From: Parelaphostrongylus tenuis
Taxonomy: Eukaryota; Nematoda; Chromadorea; Rhabditida; Metastrongylidae
Length of the DNA stretch: 64,000 bases
Assembly (NCBI GenBank): GCA_019055375.1
Contig: JAHQIW010006939.1
Span: forward strand, 1-64,000
Direction: 5' to 3'
Shown here: positions 9,866 through 21,745 of the stretch, in pieces
Numbering within the stretch: the stretch's first letter is position 1
Layout of the letters: each line of letters opens with the position of its first letter
Notes under the pieces: model-generated
What the model saw: only the letters and a program-made list of their open reading frames with translations
The model's database searches: none
What the model was told of the DNA's origin: nothing
Program-made: the position numbers and the translations under genes

Positions 9866-12800
9866 CTTAACGATATCATATCGAAACTAATCTCACTCAA
9901 GACGTCTGAAGCAGATTTCGCGAACAACTTTTGGGTGTACAAACAAAGGCTCTTCATTCTAGGGCTTTTCATTTCTAACAATAGAGTCAATTATAAGCTA
10001 CTTTGATCTGAAGTTGAAAGCGGTCATCGTTTTCTCACCAAATGCATCACAATCAACGTATTCCGGGAGTTATGTGTGAAAATAATCCAATATCAAATTT
10101 GAAGAACATTTTATCAATGTTGTTACACACTGGATATTACATCAGTCTCATTCACACATTCATCACTTCGCCTAATTTCTGACACTCATGACATGGGAGG
10201 TGCAAGCCTACTTATTCAGCCGAATATTCATAAAGATCATTAAAGCGCTCCAAATATGTGCCTTTCTTTGTAAATTTTAGGCGCAAAAAGTTGTTTTCGC
10301 TGGAAAACTTCGAGTAAACCATGCGCAAAAGAGAAGATAGAGGAGTGATGCAATAGTTGACGCAAAAAAAACCTGTTTGGTAAGAGGAAAATAAGAAGAA
10401 AGCAAATGCCTTGAGATTAATAAATGAAATGTATTTACAGAAATTTTAACTACGCACTGCAAGGCAAAGCATCAGCTAGGTGAAACTAATGCCGAGCGCT
10501 TTCGACAGCGTTTAGGAGAAGATTTGTCATTGGTTGAACTTCCAGAGAACAATGTTCATCAATCGTTTCTGATGCATCAGCAACGACTCGAAGAAGATCT
10601 ACAAATGCCGTAATCATACAAATTGAAGTCAGTGATGAGTCAATACGATGAGAGACTTGACATCAAAGCCGAACAAGCAACAAGAGGCTTGAAGAGCTAA
10701 CAGTAGTAGCAGCAAGAATGCAGCGAAGAGAACAGCACCTGATAGTGACCAGCTATTCAGATTAATAGTTTGCTTTTCCTGCAGTTGTCAAATAATAATA
10801 AGAAATAGCAAAAATGGTGAACTTGAGAGATATTCGAAAAATAGTTATGTTCTGACAGATCAATAGTGTATCCAATAAACTTGAAAAAATAAATTATATC
10901 CATATCAGGCTTGATTCTCCTCCTTATGTATAATGCTGTTCTGCCCAAGTTATTGTCATGTCGGAGTCAGCGTCAATAGCTCTTGCTCACTTATTGTCGG
11001 TCAAGGCTTTTAACCTCTCGGTTCATCTGATGTACTAAATCCTGACTTTTACAACATGTCTCCATTCCTTCATCATTAATATAAATTAGAGCTTTAGACT
11101 CCTCGTTTTGGCCAAATGAATAGGAGACACATCTAACGATACCGCCTTATGTCTTCCATAACACCGACTTCCATTCTGATCAAATAATATTACGAAGAGC
11201 CACCTTGATATAGTAAAAATATGGAGTCGAACAGTTGGGTGCAACGCTTGGATTTCTAGTACATCCTGACAGGAGATTTTATGTCTAAGTAATAAATGCA
11301 GATTAGGCACTATCTGTGCACTAGAAAATAAACAGTACCGTCACAAAGAAGAATTGCGCAAGTGACTGATGCTGTGAAAAGAAAAATTATTACGAGTGCC
11401 TGCTGAGTTTTGCGTGGTGAATCATTTTAAGATCAAAAATCAAGTCAGAAATTGTCGCGTTGAAATTTACGGTGTGTTGAAGTTTGCTCATCAGCAGCAA
11501 GGAACTCCAGAAAGAAAAGAAAGCATGAGAAGCAGCATGAATTGCAGTAACTCCCAAGGCAGAATTTCTAACAATCTCGGCGCTGATGAGTGGTCTCTCG
11601 ACAAGCAGATTCGAGAATGTTATTACATAATTTAACCACAATAAGTGAGGTTTCGGGGGAATTCTATTTGTCAGAGCGTGGAAACATCAAATTGGTACAC
11701 AGTATACTCAGTCGAACACTCATAACTCTGACAAAAAACTCAGCACTCAAATTTCAAGTAAAATCTTCAACAAAAAATAAACGTCAAGTGAAATCTAAGT
11801 AAGAAACTGTTAATTCTACTATGATCAACAAAATATTTGACTAAGTAAACGGTGAGTCGATTTGACCTTAGGGGCTCTGAAGAAGATGAAATCCGCCGAA
11901 ACGTCAGCTATTATGAATAAATAATTCAATTATACTCTCATGTTTAATATATATGGCTCAATTAATGGAGACGAACGTACAATGCTAAACATGAATTAAA
12001 ATTCTGCCATGATGTCTAATAAACTCATCTTTCAGTTATCACTCGAATCTAGGTTAACAAATCATATCAAGCAATTCGTTTCAGTAATGATTCTTATTTA
12101 TGAGTGGTTTTTTGACCTTTAGTTATTAATTTGAAAGTCTTTCTTTAGTGCTATTCTAGTGTTGAGCAAAAGTAGAGTTGTTAAGAATAATTTTGTTGAC
12201 TAGTGAGTTATACATAAACGCTAACCGCTACAATATACCATCGTCTACATCGAATGTCCGAGTTACTTGGTGAGCTCAAAAAACATAATGCGCATTGAAG
12301 GGGAAATAGCCAAAAAGCCAAACATCATATCATTGGACTTATCTTATTTCTACGGATTATTGCAAAGGAGTCACAGGTAGAGATTATTCTTCATTGTGGC
12401 ATGGATTTACTTATAAATAGGCCCTCGGAGAGAAGTGTTGAACTACTCAGCTCCGGTGATGTTTCGCAGTATAGTATGCTCTTAACTGTATATCTCAGTT
12501 CAACCAGTACGTTATTTACAACATATTCTCAGATCCTATCTCCTTTTATTGAGCGAGCTCATAGTATAGCCATGGTTAATATGAAAATAGAATATTCGAT
12601 TGGTGATTTGAAAAAGCAGGAGGAAAAAATTCCGATTAATTCTTTCCATATTACGCGTCTAGAGACAAAATATTGATTCTCGATATTAACTAACCATAAT
12701 ATTCTTGGCAATTAAGCGTATGGATTCTAGAAAATGTACTCAGAGAACAAATACTGAATAACAAACTACAACTAACGAAGCTATGAAGTTATTCATTAAG

Positions 12801-13000
12801 TGCCTTCGTTTCAGTCTATCTAATTTCGAGTTCGTACATGCATCTCTCTAGATAACATAGAATATTCAATGATAAAGTATGTCGATCAGAGATCTCGCAG
12901 CTCGGAGACGTGCTCAAGTACGAACTAATAGTTCAAAAATTCATGCTGTAGTTAGAATTTTTTCTAAAAAACAATCTAAGCAGTGAAAAAAGAAACTTAC
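9866..13000. other. Intron of the PKD-like gene, with TE debris
   Basis: A 3.1 kb intron splitting C1a. A coding-like plus-strand stretch at about 10490-10620 (RFRQRLGEDLSLVELPENN...) ends in a stop and is unrecognised. A PLE-type tail with a hammerhead-like motif lies at 11871-11945. No tRNA or exon was found in the rest. Confidence 0.5.
11871..11910 (+). ncRNA. Hammerhead-like motif, orphan PLE tail
   Basis: GGGGCT-CTGAAGA, a long imperfect stem II, CCGCC-GAAAC-GTC-AGCT, then AATAAATAATTC. Same wording as the PLE copy B end, but no coding relic precedes it, so it is a solo 3' end or a non-autonomous derivative. Confidence 0.45.
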
Positions 13001-13132
13001 CGTGACATTTGAGACCTTGTTTGACGAGTCCGAAGAGCAGTTCACCACAAAAATCACAAAATGTCGGTGCCTTGTATGAGTGAACGTATAAAGTGTGTGG
13101 ATGAACCACCAGCCGTTCATGCTGGGGGCAAG
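13001..13132 (-). CDS. Protein kinase D-like gene, exon with first half of C1a
   Basis: PKD enzymes are diacylglycerol- and PKC-activated Ser/Thr kinases; DKF-1 and DKF-2 are the nematode forms. The C1 domains recruit them to membrane. Here TATCTCCAG precedes 13132 and GTAAGT follows 13001. The 132 nt encode [20 protein letters not shown], then [20 protein letters not shown], then KCH plus a G (phase 1). H-x12-C-x2-C-x13-C is present. [15 protein letters not shown] is close to the canonical PKD C1a and separates it from PKC or DAG kinase C1 domains. It is joined in phase to 15027-15165 upstream and 9732-9865 downstream. I give no symbol because dkf-2 versus dkf-1 orthology cannot be settled here; dkf-2 is my preference. 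Confidence 0.92.
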
Positions 13133-13319
13133 CTGGAGATAAAAATTTTTTCCTTCTATAATATCAATTATTATCAAGTAGATCAAGTAACCGTCTTTTT
13201 AATATATATATGTATATATATATTGAAGACTCAATATGACAAAGAAGAAAGTAGACATTGGAAAAAACACAGGATAAAGCTCTCGGCATTGATCAATCCC
13301 TAAGGCATGCGCGATGCAG

Positions 13320-13560
13320 AAATCTTCAATATTTGGTTTCGTTTGAGGTGACTGATTGCATATCTGCCCTCTACAATGACTTGTGATGGCTTAGAGATGT
13401 ATCACGTCAGTGTTGCTTATTCTTTTGAAGAGGTCTGTGCCAGGTCACCTACTCCGGAGAGATGGAAGGCCTGGTGAATCATGAGTGCGAGACCAAACCA
13501 CTGACCTTTTGGCAAAGCACGGCACCTAGAGGTGCCTCATGCTCTTATCTGGTATGATAT
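13320..13560 (-). repeat. tRNA-derived SINE-like repeat
   Basis: Holds the recurring body (reads CTACAATGACTTGTGATGG on plus) shared with copies near 28.85, 33.1, 41.0, 43.2, 47.4, 50.3 and 51.5 kb. A degenerate Pol III B-box-like stretch (GGTTTGGTCTC on minus) lies at its upstream end near 13490. Confidence 0.5.
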
Positions 13561-14779
13561 TAATTAATCATGAAGAAACATCTATGATGACGTTTAGTGT
13601 TCAATAAGATCCTAATGCTGCGATAAAGTATCCGTCGCACTGTTGGCTTTTAATGATATTTAACTCTCAATCCTTAGCACTTTTCAATACTTACTGCTCA
13701 ACATAGTTCTTCCTGAATCGTTGCATTCGTTCTCGACCTCACAGCTATAGCCTCTTGACATAAACTCTCCAATTATGAACTTCGCCACACGAAATGGCAT
13801 TGTGTCGTTTGTAGATGACTTCATACAACAACAAATAAGCAGCCTAGGAATGTAGTGGTGCGGAACTTGATGGCACGGACTTGGAGAGTGGGTTATAGGT
13901 GACGTAAATGAAGAAGCCTATCGTCAGTGGATAACTCTAGCCAGTAAACTTAGTAATAGTAATAGCAGGAGACGACGAATTGATTGCAACGCGGCGGCGA
14001 TGCTGTGAGAGCGGGCGCCTTCCGTGATTGTCCTTCGGTGCATATGAAAGCTCTCGAAGAGGATTGCAATCTCTCTGGATACCTACTGCATCGTATCCTG
14101 GTAACGAAGACTTTTTTCCAACCTCGAATTCATAGAATAAGCTTTTCTTCTTCATAACTTTCTTCTTCTGTCTGCTCTCATTGGTGAATTCCATAATTGA
14201 AAATATAACTCATGAGTGAATATCATTAGTTGAGGTTAATTAGCTAGGGCAAATAATAGGTAAAAACTACATCTAGACTTGTGTTAAGTTTGATACTAAC
14301 GAGAATGCTAAAAAAAGAAGGTATGTCAATAAAACGATTTTGAATTTATACTTGTGGCTTCATTTTTCTTTCGAAAGGATTTGCAACTTGTAATATTTTG
14401 TAAATGCCTTTATTTTCGACTGCTTTTTGAGGGCTCTCTTGAAATTATATGTAACCTGATACCGTATTTCAAGCCTATCACGAGCTCTGTTATAGCACTT
14501 ATGTAGTGCTAGATGTTCGTTTCCACCTTTCTATCTCATCAATAGCATACCTCAAATACTATATAGGTGTCGTAACAGACTTCATTAAAGGCTCAAAATA
14601 TGCTATCAAATTATATATTGCTTTGAGCGAAGGAGAAGGCGAAGTCTCGAAAAACAGTCGAGTATGAAGGTATTTTTCAATTAGCTAGCCATGATCAATC
14701 GATTGTCAATCACTAAATTCCAGGTGATCTTATCACTGATGCTGTGATTCGTTATCTTTGCTATGTGAAGTGATCTTTT
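13561..14779. other. Intron sequence, nothing supportable
   Basis: Between C1a exon 13001-13132 and the ubiquitin-like exon 15027-15165. Short open frames only, none with splice sites or recognisable residues. Confidence 0.4.
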
Positions 14780-14869
14780 CACCTTGCGCGTGCAATGTAA
14801 CATCTTCGCCGTAGACACCTTCATATGTAGGGGGTAAATTCCCTCGGATTGGCTAAATCGAAAGGCACC

Positions 14870-14912
14870 GTGCTACAGATGAGACCAGAAGGCCGAAACG
14901 TACGTCTGACAC
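14870..14912 (+). ncRNA. Hammerhead ribozyme relic (foldback family, right end)
   Basis: Stem I GTGCTA / TGACAC (one mismatch), core CAGATGA (U4 to A), stem II GACC/GGCC with AGAA loop, GAAA, stem III AC/GT with GTAC loop, cleavage nucleotide C. The preceding GGATTGGCTAAATCGAAAGG is the lead-in shared with the copies at 21.7, 39.5 and 56.7 kb. The core mutation should inactivate it. Confidence 0.6.
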
Positions 14913-15026
14913 TATAAGTGCCATAACGAATCTCATGAAAAGTTAAAAAAAGGCTATCAGATTACATTTTGAAAAATATTGATATTTGTGTAATCCGTCA
15001 GCAAATGGAATAAATAGGCAACTTAC

Positions 15027-15165
15027 AGCTGATAACAATCTCAACCAGCGTGCCTTCAGTGATATCGAGACTCGTTGTGATCAATTGTAAAATATTTATT
15101 GATCGCAGATCATGTTTGTACAGTAATATGTAATCTTCGAGAGAATCACATATATCGTCAGGGTA
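15027..15165 (-). CDS. Protein kinase D-like gene, exon of N-terminal ubiquitin-like domain
   Basis: A strong TTTCAG acceptor precedes 15165 and a GTAAGT donor follows 15027. The 139 nt (phase 0 start, phase 1 end) encode 46 residues: [46 protein letters not shown]. This parallels the PKD N-terminal block with YDKILLFKHD...LLQLV...DIQEGDLVEVVLS, part of the ubiquitin-like fold that precedes C1a and helps dimerisation/autoinhibition in the family. The leftover T joins CT of the next exon to give Ser, then [13 protein letters not shown]. The preceding segment of this fold must be on an upstream exon (see 18512-18640). Confidence 0.88.
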
Positions 15166-15434
15166 CTGAAATTGGTTATAAATCAATCAGTATATGAACT
15201 AGTAAGGTAGGAGGAATAAGGGAGTGATATGAGACTAACGTGATAGAGAGATTACTGATACATTCGCTTACAAGATTGATGCGAATATTGAAAACTTGGA
15301 ATATCGAGGTCACTTGAGAGCAGATCAAAATCTAATTTTTCCGAGGATTAACATTCAAGAAAATACGAACGTCAGTTTTATACAAATCTATAGCATCAGT
15401 TCCAATATCACTTTTGAAATTGTTATATTTGACG

Positions 15435-16340
15435 GTATATTCCCTAATCGGCACCCATACTCAAAAAAAAGTATTTCTCGCCCTTTTTGAACATTTTAGT
15501 AGTTACCTGATAGCTTACATCTCAAAATTTTTGATGGTATATTTTATTTTCTAAATAGTTCCATATTACGCTCTAGCAGTAAAAATAATATTTTATTTCA
15601 TATTCAACCATTTCCGCTCAGCAAAGCTTTCTCTCAAAAAATTCAGTAATTATTCGATAGCAGAAATTTCTTTTCATTCCGGTTCCTTTGAAATTAAGAA
15701 TCATCAAATCATTTCACATGCAACGCGCACACCGTGCACCGGTATGTGGATGGGTTTTAAAACATTGGCATCAAGCCATCCCTTTCAAATATCAGTCGAT
15801 AGCTCAAATCTCGGGAAATTTTGTGATGGCTTGCTTTCTTCAAATAAATCGCTTAGCGCGATGTACCGGTAAGAATAAAATTGTGCTGCACATTTGAACA
15901 CTTCGCTGGACACAGTTATTCTCCGAAACTTTCAATAACCATGCGATAACACAAATCTCACGAATTTCAATGATAAGCTTGATTTCAAGAAGGACTTCTT
16001 AAAGCTTGGTTACGGCTAAAAGGATATTAGGTTTCGCACTCGGTGCGCATCGCACGCCACATGTGAATTGCGCTGAGTACTCGGCACGTTGCCGAGTGCG
16101 GAACTCAATATTCTTTTAGCTGTAACAACACACCCAGAAGTCTTTTTAGAGAAGCAAACAGCGAAAATAAATTTTATTTCACACTTAAGTATTTTTCGCC
16201 GAATAAAAACTTCTTTCAGACTTTTATTGGTCATTCGATAGCGCAAATCTCGGCCATTTCAGTGGCGTGCTTCTTTTTTGAGAATAAGGGTGAGATTTCG
16301 CACTCGGTGGGCACTTTGCTTCGATATGTGTGATGGGATC
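15435..16340. repeat. Diverged dispersed repeat, related to 63590-64000
   Basis: CACCCATACTCAAAAAAA...AGTAGTTAC near 15450-15505 and the CGATAGC...AAATCTC wording recur at 63625-63840. Sub-units with TTCGATAGCGCAAATCTCGG repeat internally (15660, 15795, 16235). A hairpin insert lies at 16020-16125. No coding capacity was recognised. Confidence 0.5.
16020..16125. repeat. Hairpin-forming (foldback) insert
   Basis: GGATATTAGGTTTCGCACTCGG at the left pairs with CCGAGTGCGGAACTCAATATTC at the right, around a GC-rich loop containing CACATGTG. Flanks GGCTAAAA / TTTTAGCT are nearly complementary. A similar hairpin occurs at about 63903-64000. Confidence 0.6.
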
Positions 16341-17600
16341 GCAAACACCGCGCTATTTGCAAAATAACGGTAATTTTGCGAATTCGACACTCAGATGAAA
16401 TATTAAAATCATCTTACTTAACGTTTTTTTAACGCTTCAACTCATCGGTGCACGGAGGGAATATTAACGATGCAAGCAGCTAAGCAAATCAAACCGAACA
16501 CATAGGCCTGAACTTGTTCTGCAAATTTGCAAAATTCGCCTAATCTCCGGTTTATAACCACTAGAGTGCAGAGATACGAGCAAAATATGGCTTTGAATTT
16601 GCGATTATCCTTTCCGAAAACACGCCAAGTTTTCTATTTTACCGTCACCGCACTCGCTCAGCTATTCCCTCAGCCATGTTCTAGCCTCATTCGGTCGCTG
16701 TCAACAATCACCCATTAACGGGATTGATCTACAACGTATATATTGGCAAAAACTAAATGGAGGCAGAGCGAGCGCTACGACAGTGCAGTGGAAAACTCAG
16801 TATGCTCTCAGAAAAGATAATCGAGAGTTCGAAGCTATCTTAGGCTTCAAGTCTTGCTCGTATCTCAACACTTCCTTAGTTATATTTCGCATCGTATTCT
16901 ATCGTTGAAAATGATTTGAGTAAAAAACAAAAAATGAAAATTTTATCCAATGTTATCAATTCATTCCAGTTGACTATCCGTGAAACCAATAATTCCAAAA
17001 GTTATCATCCTATTTTGTTGTGGAGGTGTAAACGAACAGTGCTCTTATTCTGACACTTTTTTTATTAACTGTGAGCCTCAAAGTATGACGATCGATGAAA
17101 AAAACAACCATACCTATGTTGAGCTTTACAATCCCACTTTGAAATTCGGCAATTTCCTATCCAATTTTCACCGTAAATGGATTTTTTTGTTTTGTTATAA
17201 CCATTTTTCTAGATTTCGTAAACTCTTAGAAATCATATTTAGGGAAAAAGAAGTGAAAATACGAATTATCTTGAATGACTTGTCAGGGACGAATAAGTTC
17301 AAACTCCAGATCGACGGAACAAATATGTCCGCAAGGGCTAGATTCAACATTTTGACTGTTGTGAAGACATGACGACAAAAAGCGGTAGAACGAAAATTCG
17401 TCGTTTAGCGTCGTTGGGAACGAAATTGGTTGATGTCATATTTGAAGAGGGTAGGAATGAAAGACCGAAATATGTTCATTTCGAACAGATCTGAACGTTA
17501 TAGAAACGACATGGATGGATAGAATACAGTACTTGTCAAAATTGGTTGCCGTTTGATACAATTTACGATAAAGAACTAGTTCCTGCTAACAAATCAAAAA
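16341..17600. other. Non-coding or unrecognised
   Basis: The longest plus-strand frame (16980-17372, 130 aa) has no recognisable domain, an unremarkable start and an AT-rich composition. I do not call it a gene. Nothing else is supported. Confidence 0.4.
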
Positions 17601-17639
17601 TGGGAAAAAAGCTTTCTTTATACCTTTTTCAAAATCGAA

Positions 17640-18060
17640 TACTTGGATACTTAGACGGCACGTTTTAGCGAATTGTGCAGACACCGACACATTTACCTTT
17701 GTTTCGTTGTTTCGTCGCCGTCGTTTACGGCGATGGTTTAATTCGAACATGGGTGTTGGTGTGAGTCTCAATATCGTAGTCTGTAAAGCATCGTCAGATA
17801 CGAATACAGGTTTATTCTACTTAAGCACACGTCCGTCAAACGTGTAGGTGGTCGTTCATGGAGACGGGTATGTTTTCGTAAAGTCCACTCTACAGTTCTT
17901 TTTGTTCATCTGTCGTCCATTCTTCTTACCATATGATCGGCCCCATTTATGTTTGGATATCGATGTATATTTTCTGGATTACGAAGTTGGACAGGATCCA
18001 AAGTCCTGAGCTGCGCAAGCCGGCTAAACGTTGCGTGTGTCCATTATTTTTCAGATAACA
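17640..18060 (-). pseudogene. LINE (RTE-type) 3' ORF fragment
   Basis: On the minus strand the frame reads HMVRRMDDRWTKRTVEWTLR then HERPPTRLTDVC. This is the wording of the C-terminal tail of nematode RTE ORFs, where a GHV.R..DDRWT..V.EW.PR motif is followed by RPPTRW.D. No RT catalytic part is present. Short and decayed. Confidence 0.55.
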
Positions 18061-18511
18061 TCGTTCTGCAGGCTATTCTACGGAAATACATATCTGGAAA
18101 GTGCATAAAACACAATAAGTAAATGCTTTTCCTACCGATTAACTGCGATTGAAACATTTTGACGGGTAGTCAGTGAGGTCTGCTGCAGAAGAAAAGAAGC
18201 TTGTGGGCTCATAAACGGATATCACAGATTGCCTGCTTGATTATACTTGATCGTACATAAATGAAGCTGGTGCTCAATAATCCATTAATTTATATGCGCA
18301 CTGTGTGACATTAGTAACCTCTTTCAAATTAACACTAACACATTTTCAACTTATCTTAATTGAAAAACAGCATAAAATTCAGATCGCTGCCAACTAGCTA
18401 TAAGTTTGCTCATTTGATCAAGACGAAATTCTTCCGAAAAAATGCTTTCTTTTTTGCTGTGGATTCTATTTGATATCAGAGCAATTGAAGAAGTGAGACT
18501 TCGCATTCACT

Positions 18512-18640
18512 AGGACATGATGATGCCCTCCGATGCATCGTTGGTTAACACAGGTTCTGTTGTTGTGATAAAAATTTGAAAATGCAAATTTTGTTCCGAT
18601 TTCATTGATATTTCAACTCCAAAAAATTCAGAAATCAAAG
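18512..18640 (-). CDS. Candidate upstream exon of the PKD-like gene
   Basis: The minus frame reads SEQNLHFQIFITTTEPVL then TNDASEGIIMS. It resembles the start of the PKD ubiquitin-like domain (FHIQIGL.RE.VLL..AS). A GTGAAT donor is possible right after position 511, and acceptors are weak. A small linking exon encoding the short stretch before YPDD would be needed and was not found. Treat as suggestive. Confidence 0.35.
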
Positions 18641-18809
18641 GACTTCTTATAAAAATTATTTGTCTATAAAGTAGAGCTTCTGGTACACTCTGCGAAGTTT
18701 TCTGCTGCACCGTTAAGCTCCCGATGTGACAAAGGGATGGAACCACATACAGAGTTTTATAGAAGAGCAAGGAAACATGATGTAATGTAAGAAGAAACAT
18801 GGCCAAATA

Positions 18810-20170
18810 TGTTCACTTACAGTATATCTGTTCAAGTTTGAAGGCCCATTTAGAAGAACTAAGCGCATCCCATGACAATTCTTGGGAAGCTTTGCGTAAT
18901 TACTTTGTTGATATAATCAATGAAAATAGCAAAGTTGACTAGTTTTGACTTTCCCTGAAGTCCGAGTCGCAAGAAGGACGAAGTAGAATAAATTACTGGG
19001 GTGCTAACTAAAATTATAGAATAGTTCACTGAGTCGCCTTATTGTGGACACAATCAAAGCAGAAAAGTTCAGCAGTGGCGTCAAAGTTAGGAAGTTTCAA
19101 AACCAAACAAAAAATCTCTGAAACAAAACAATTATGAAAAAAAGTTCATAGATGGCATTTTCATGAGTACCAAATATCTTCTGAACGAAGTACATGTAAT
19201 GAACACTTCAATCACCATGTCTAGTCAAAACTCTATTCCTTTTCTAAGTTTTCCTAAGTTTGATGTTAGATGATCATCGCTCATTTGCTTCGTACAAGAT
19301 CTTTTCACTAATATGAAATATGGAATCGATCCATTGCTTTAGAGCCAAATGAATAGCTATGAAAAATAAAATCGAAACACAAGAACGCTAAGATTTGAGC
19401 AAAATTTGGAACTTTTTTGTTTCATGGAATCGGACCTTCGTCATTCCTTCTTGGGAGGTTCAGAAGCTCGCGCAACACAATCGAGACCATAACTTTGCTT
19501 GTTTCTCAGTAGTGTTTTAACCTATTGGATAGCCAGGCAAGTGTAGCTGCCATAGCTGCCAGCGATCATCCGTCGAAGAGGTTTTTGAGATCATGCTTTC
19601 AATTTTTTGTTCGCCGCATATTTCCCTAAAGTTCGAAAGAAAAGCACGATGGTGAAGCATAACTACAAGTATGTTAATATTCTTCGCTTCACATCGTACC
19701 CTGCCGTTAGAAATAAAAGAATTAGTCAGCAAATAGAGTAGAGTTGAATTATGAAATCAAATCACTCTATTCTCACGATTTGTTCAAAATAAGCTCACCA
19801 CGAGGCTGCTAAGATGAAGTTTTGACTTGATATACCTTGTATCTTTATCTCAATAGCCTAAATAAACATTAAACGTTTTTTTAATCTTTAAAAAACGAAA
19901 GGAGAAGGATCTGAAAAAGTCAAAATCGTCGAACGGTTAAAATTTGAAGTTGACGGCGTCGAAAAGCTCTCAGAGGTGACCCGGACTAACATAAACAACC
20001 CTACGGACACGACGTATGGTATTCTGTTACTCGCCGCCGGCGGCGTCTTCAAGCTAACTCGTATACCGTTGAAAAGTAACTTCTGAGGCACTTTAATGAG
20101 TATGAGATAACTCTCATGCATATCATGGGATTATTACAGTTTCCTAAGTAGGAATTTCTCACCAAAGGCC
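18810..20170. other. Non-coding; one unassigned GC-richer stretch
   Basis: 19885-20085 is open on both strands (plus: KIVERLKFEVDGVEKLSEV...; minus: KTPPAASNRIPYVVSVGL...) and carries the palindrome CGCCGCCGGCGGCG at 20033-20046. Its composition stands out from the AT-rich surroundings. No family was recognised and no convincing splice sites were found. Confidence 0.4.
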
Positions 20171-20198
20171 CTAAATACCATTCGTCTTTATTTTCACT

Positions 20199-21235
20199 TT
20201 GATACAAGCCTCCGCCATATTAAGCGATACGATCGAAGTTTGTGTTTTATTGCGTCATTATCGGAGAAAGGGTTTTTCACATCGAGTTGCATTCGATGAA
20301 ATCAACGAAGATGAAGTGGAAGGCACGACAAGCAAGTTTGCTGTTGGACGGTGGGGGTTCCAACGCTTTAATTCCGGAGATCTTGATCTCAAAAACAAGC
20401 CTAGTTCAGGACGTCCAACAGAGTTGAACAACGAAGATCAAATGAGTGCTGCTTCGAAAGATGAACCGACGTCAAATGTTGCCGAACTGAATACCCAACT
20501 TGGTGTTTCTTATACAACGACCCGGCTAACTCATCTCGAGCAGCTTAACTTTTCCACACGAAGCCATGACATGATACGCACGAACTCACTGAAGCACAAG
20601 CCGCCAAAATAGCCGAAATTTGTCGCCAATTGTTGAACAAAGCTATTTTGAAGGTTTGTGCTTCAGTGAGTTCGTGCCTATTATGTCGTGGCTTCTTGTG
20701 GACAAAGTTTAACTGGTGGAGATGAGTGACAAGAAGTGGATGTCGTCACCTGCTCAACGACAATTGAGACAAGCAGAAGTTTCAGAAACGTCAGGCTACG
20801 CCGTCAACCCTGAAGCACAATTGATTTGGCAAAAAAATCATCACGTGGTCTGTGTTTGGTGAAATTTTAAAGGAGTCGTACATTATTATTCTGTTTTCAA
20901 ACGGCAAGCCGCCCATCAACGCAGAACTCTACTGTCAGCAGTTAGGCAGAGTCTTACGACAAGCTTAAGCAGAAGTACCATCCGGCTTTGGTCAACCGAA
21001 GTCGAGGTTCTGTCGCACGTCGGCTGAAGTCCGGATTCCGCTCCATCCGACTTTGGCCTTTTCCCCATCAATGCAAGACTTTTCAAAGAGTCGTCGATTT
21101 GATTCGCTGGATAGAGTCGAAGATGCACGGCAATAGTTTTTTGATTCGAAGTCGAAGAACGATGGTACCTCGAACATATTCGAAACTTGGCGGACCGATT
21201 CGCAAAGTCGTAGAAAAATGATGGCTTTTATTTTT
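20199..21235 (+). pseudogene. Mariner-like transposase, degenerate
   Basis: Tc1/mariner transposases carry two N-terminal helix-turn-helix units and a DDE/D catalytic core. Seen here: the first HTH (RHYRRKGF...AFDEINEDEVEGT), the bridge WGFQRFNSGDLDLKNKPSSG with RPTEL, the second HTH (DEPTSNVAELNTQLGVSYTT), then in shifted frames KKWMSSPAQRQ (catalytic DEKW decayed), NFKGVVHYYS, and SPDSAPSDFGLFP (conserved SPDLAPSDY motif with its Asp). Several frameshifts and stops are present. A 42-bp inverted duplication interrupts it at 20560-20695. A hammerhead foldback element begins right after it (21249). Confidence 0.85.
20560..20695. repeat. Local inverted duplication within mariner
   Basis: GAAGCCATGACATGATACGC...AAGCACAAG at 20560-20600 reappears inverted at 20655-20695. 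The second arm does not fit the mariner protein alignment, so it is a secondary template-switch duplication, not part of the original element. Confidence 0.7.
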
Positions 21236-21352
21236 AAGAATAGTTATTATTGATCGTTTCGAGTATTTTTTCAAGACCACTCTTAAATTTCAATTTTGAT
21301 AGTTATTTTTAAGCCAACATGTCATGTGGTCTTTTATGGGCAACTTATAGAG

Positions 21353-21395
21353 TCAAATGCACGTGACTTACCTTGGCAGCCTCGTCACTTGGGTA
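21353..21395 (-). ncRNA. Hammerhead ribozyme relic, left end
   Basis: Minus strand: CAA-GTGACGA (C3 to G), GGCTGCCAAG, GTAA in place of GAAA, TCACGTGC. Position and flanks match the family but several core bases are changed. Confidence 0.5.
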
Positions 21396-21745
21396 GTACC
21401 CTTCGTCTTATCCAATGCCCTCGAGGGTGTCGCTATCCCCCTACATAGAGCAGGCGACGAACGTAGATTTACAACTGCCGTCAAGTGAAATAAATCATTA
21501 GATAGGCAGTGGTGTACACTTGATTGCTCTTGGCTGGTACTTACGAAATATTATATTGTGGCCTTGAGATAACATACGAAAAACATTATAATGTTTCATG
21601 ATTACTAGCCAAGGTCAATGGAGTGTAAAAGATTGCCGATAAAGTGATTTATTTAACTTGACGGTACGTGTGAATTTTACGTCGTCGCTTACTCTGAGTA
21701 AAAGGATCGGGACCCCCGAGAGGACTGGCTAAGACGAAAGGTACT

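Noticed and set aside
11086..11310. Minus ORF with LFDQNGSRCY recalling a PH domain of PKD
   Set aside because: It lies between the two C1a exons, but the PH domain must follow C1b; no splice sites support it.
11585..11620. CTGATGAGTGG resembling a hammerhead core
   Set aside because: No GAAA box at the right distance and no pairing stem I or II.
16980..17372. 130-aa plus-strand ORF
   Set aside because: No recognisable domain, AT-driven composition, no splice or promoter context.
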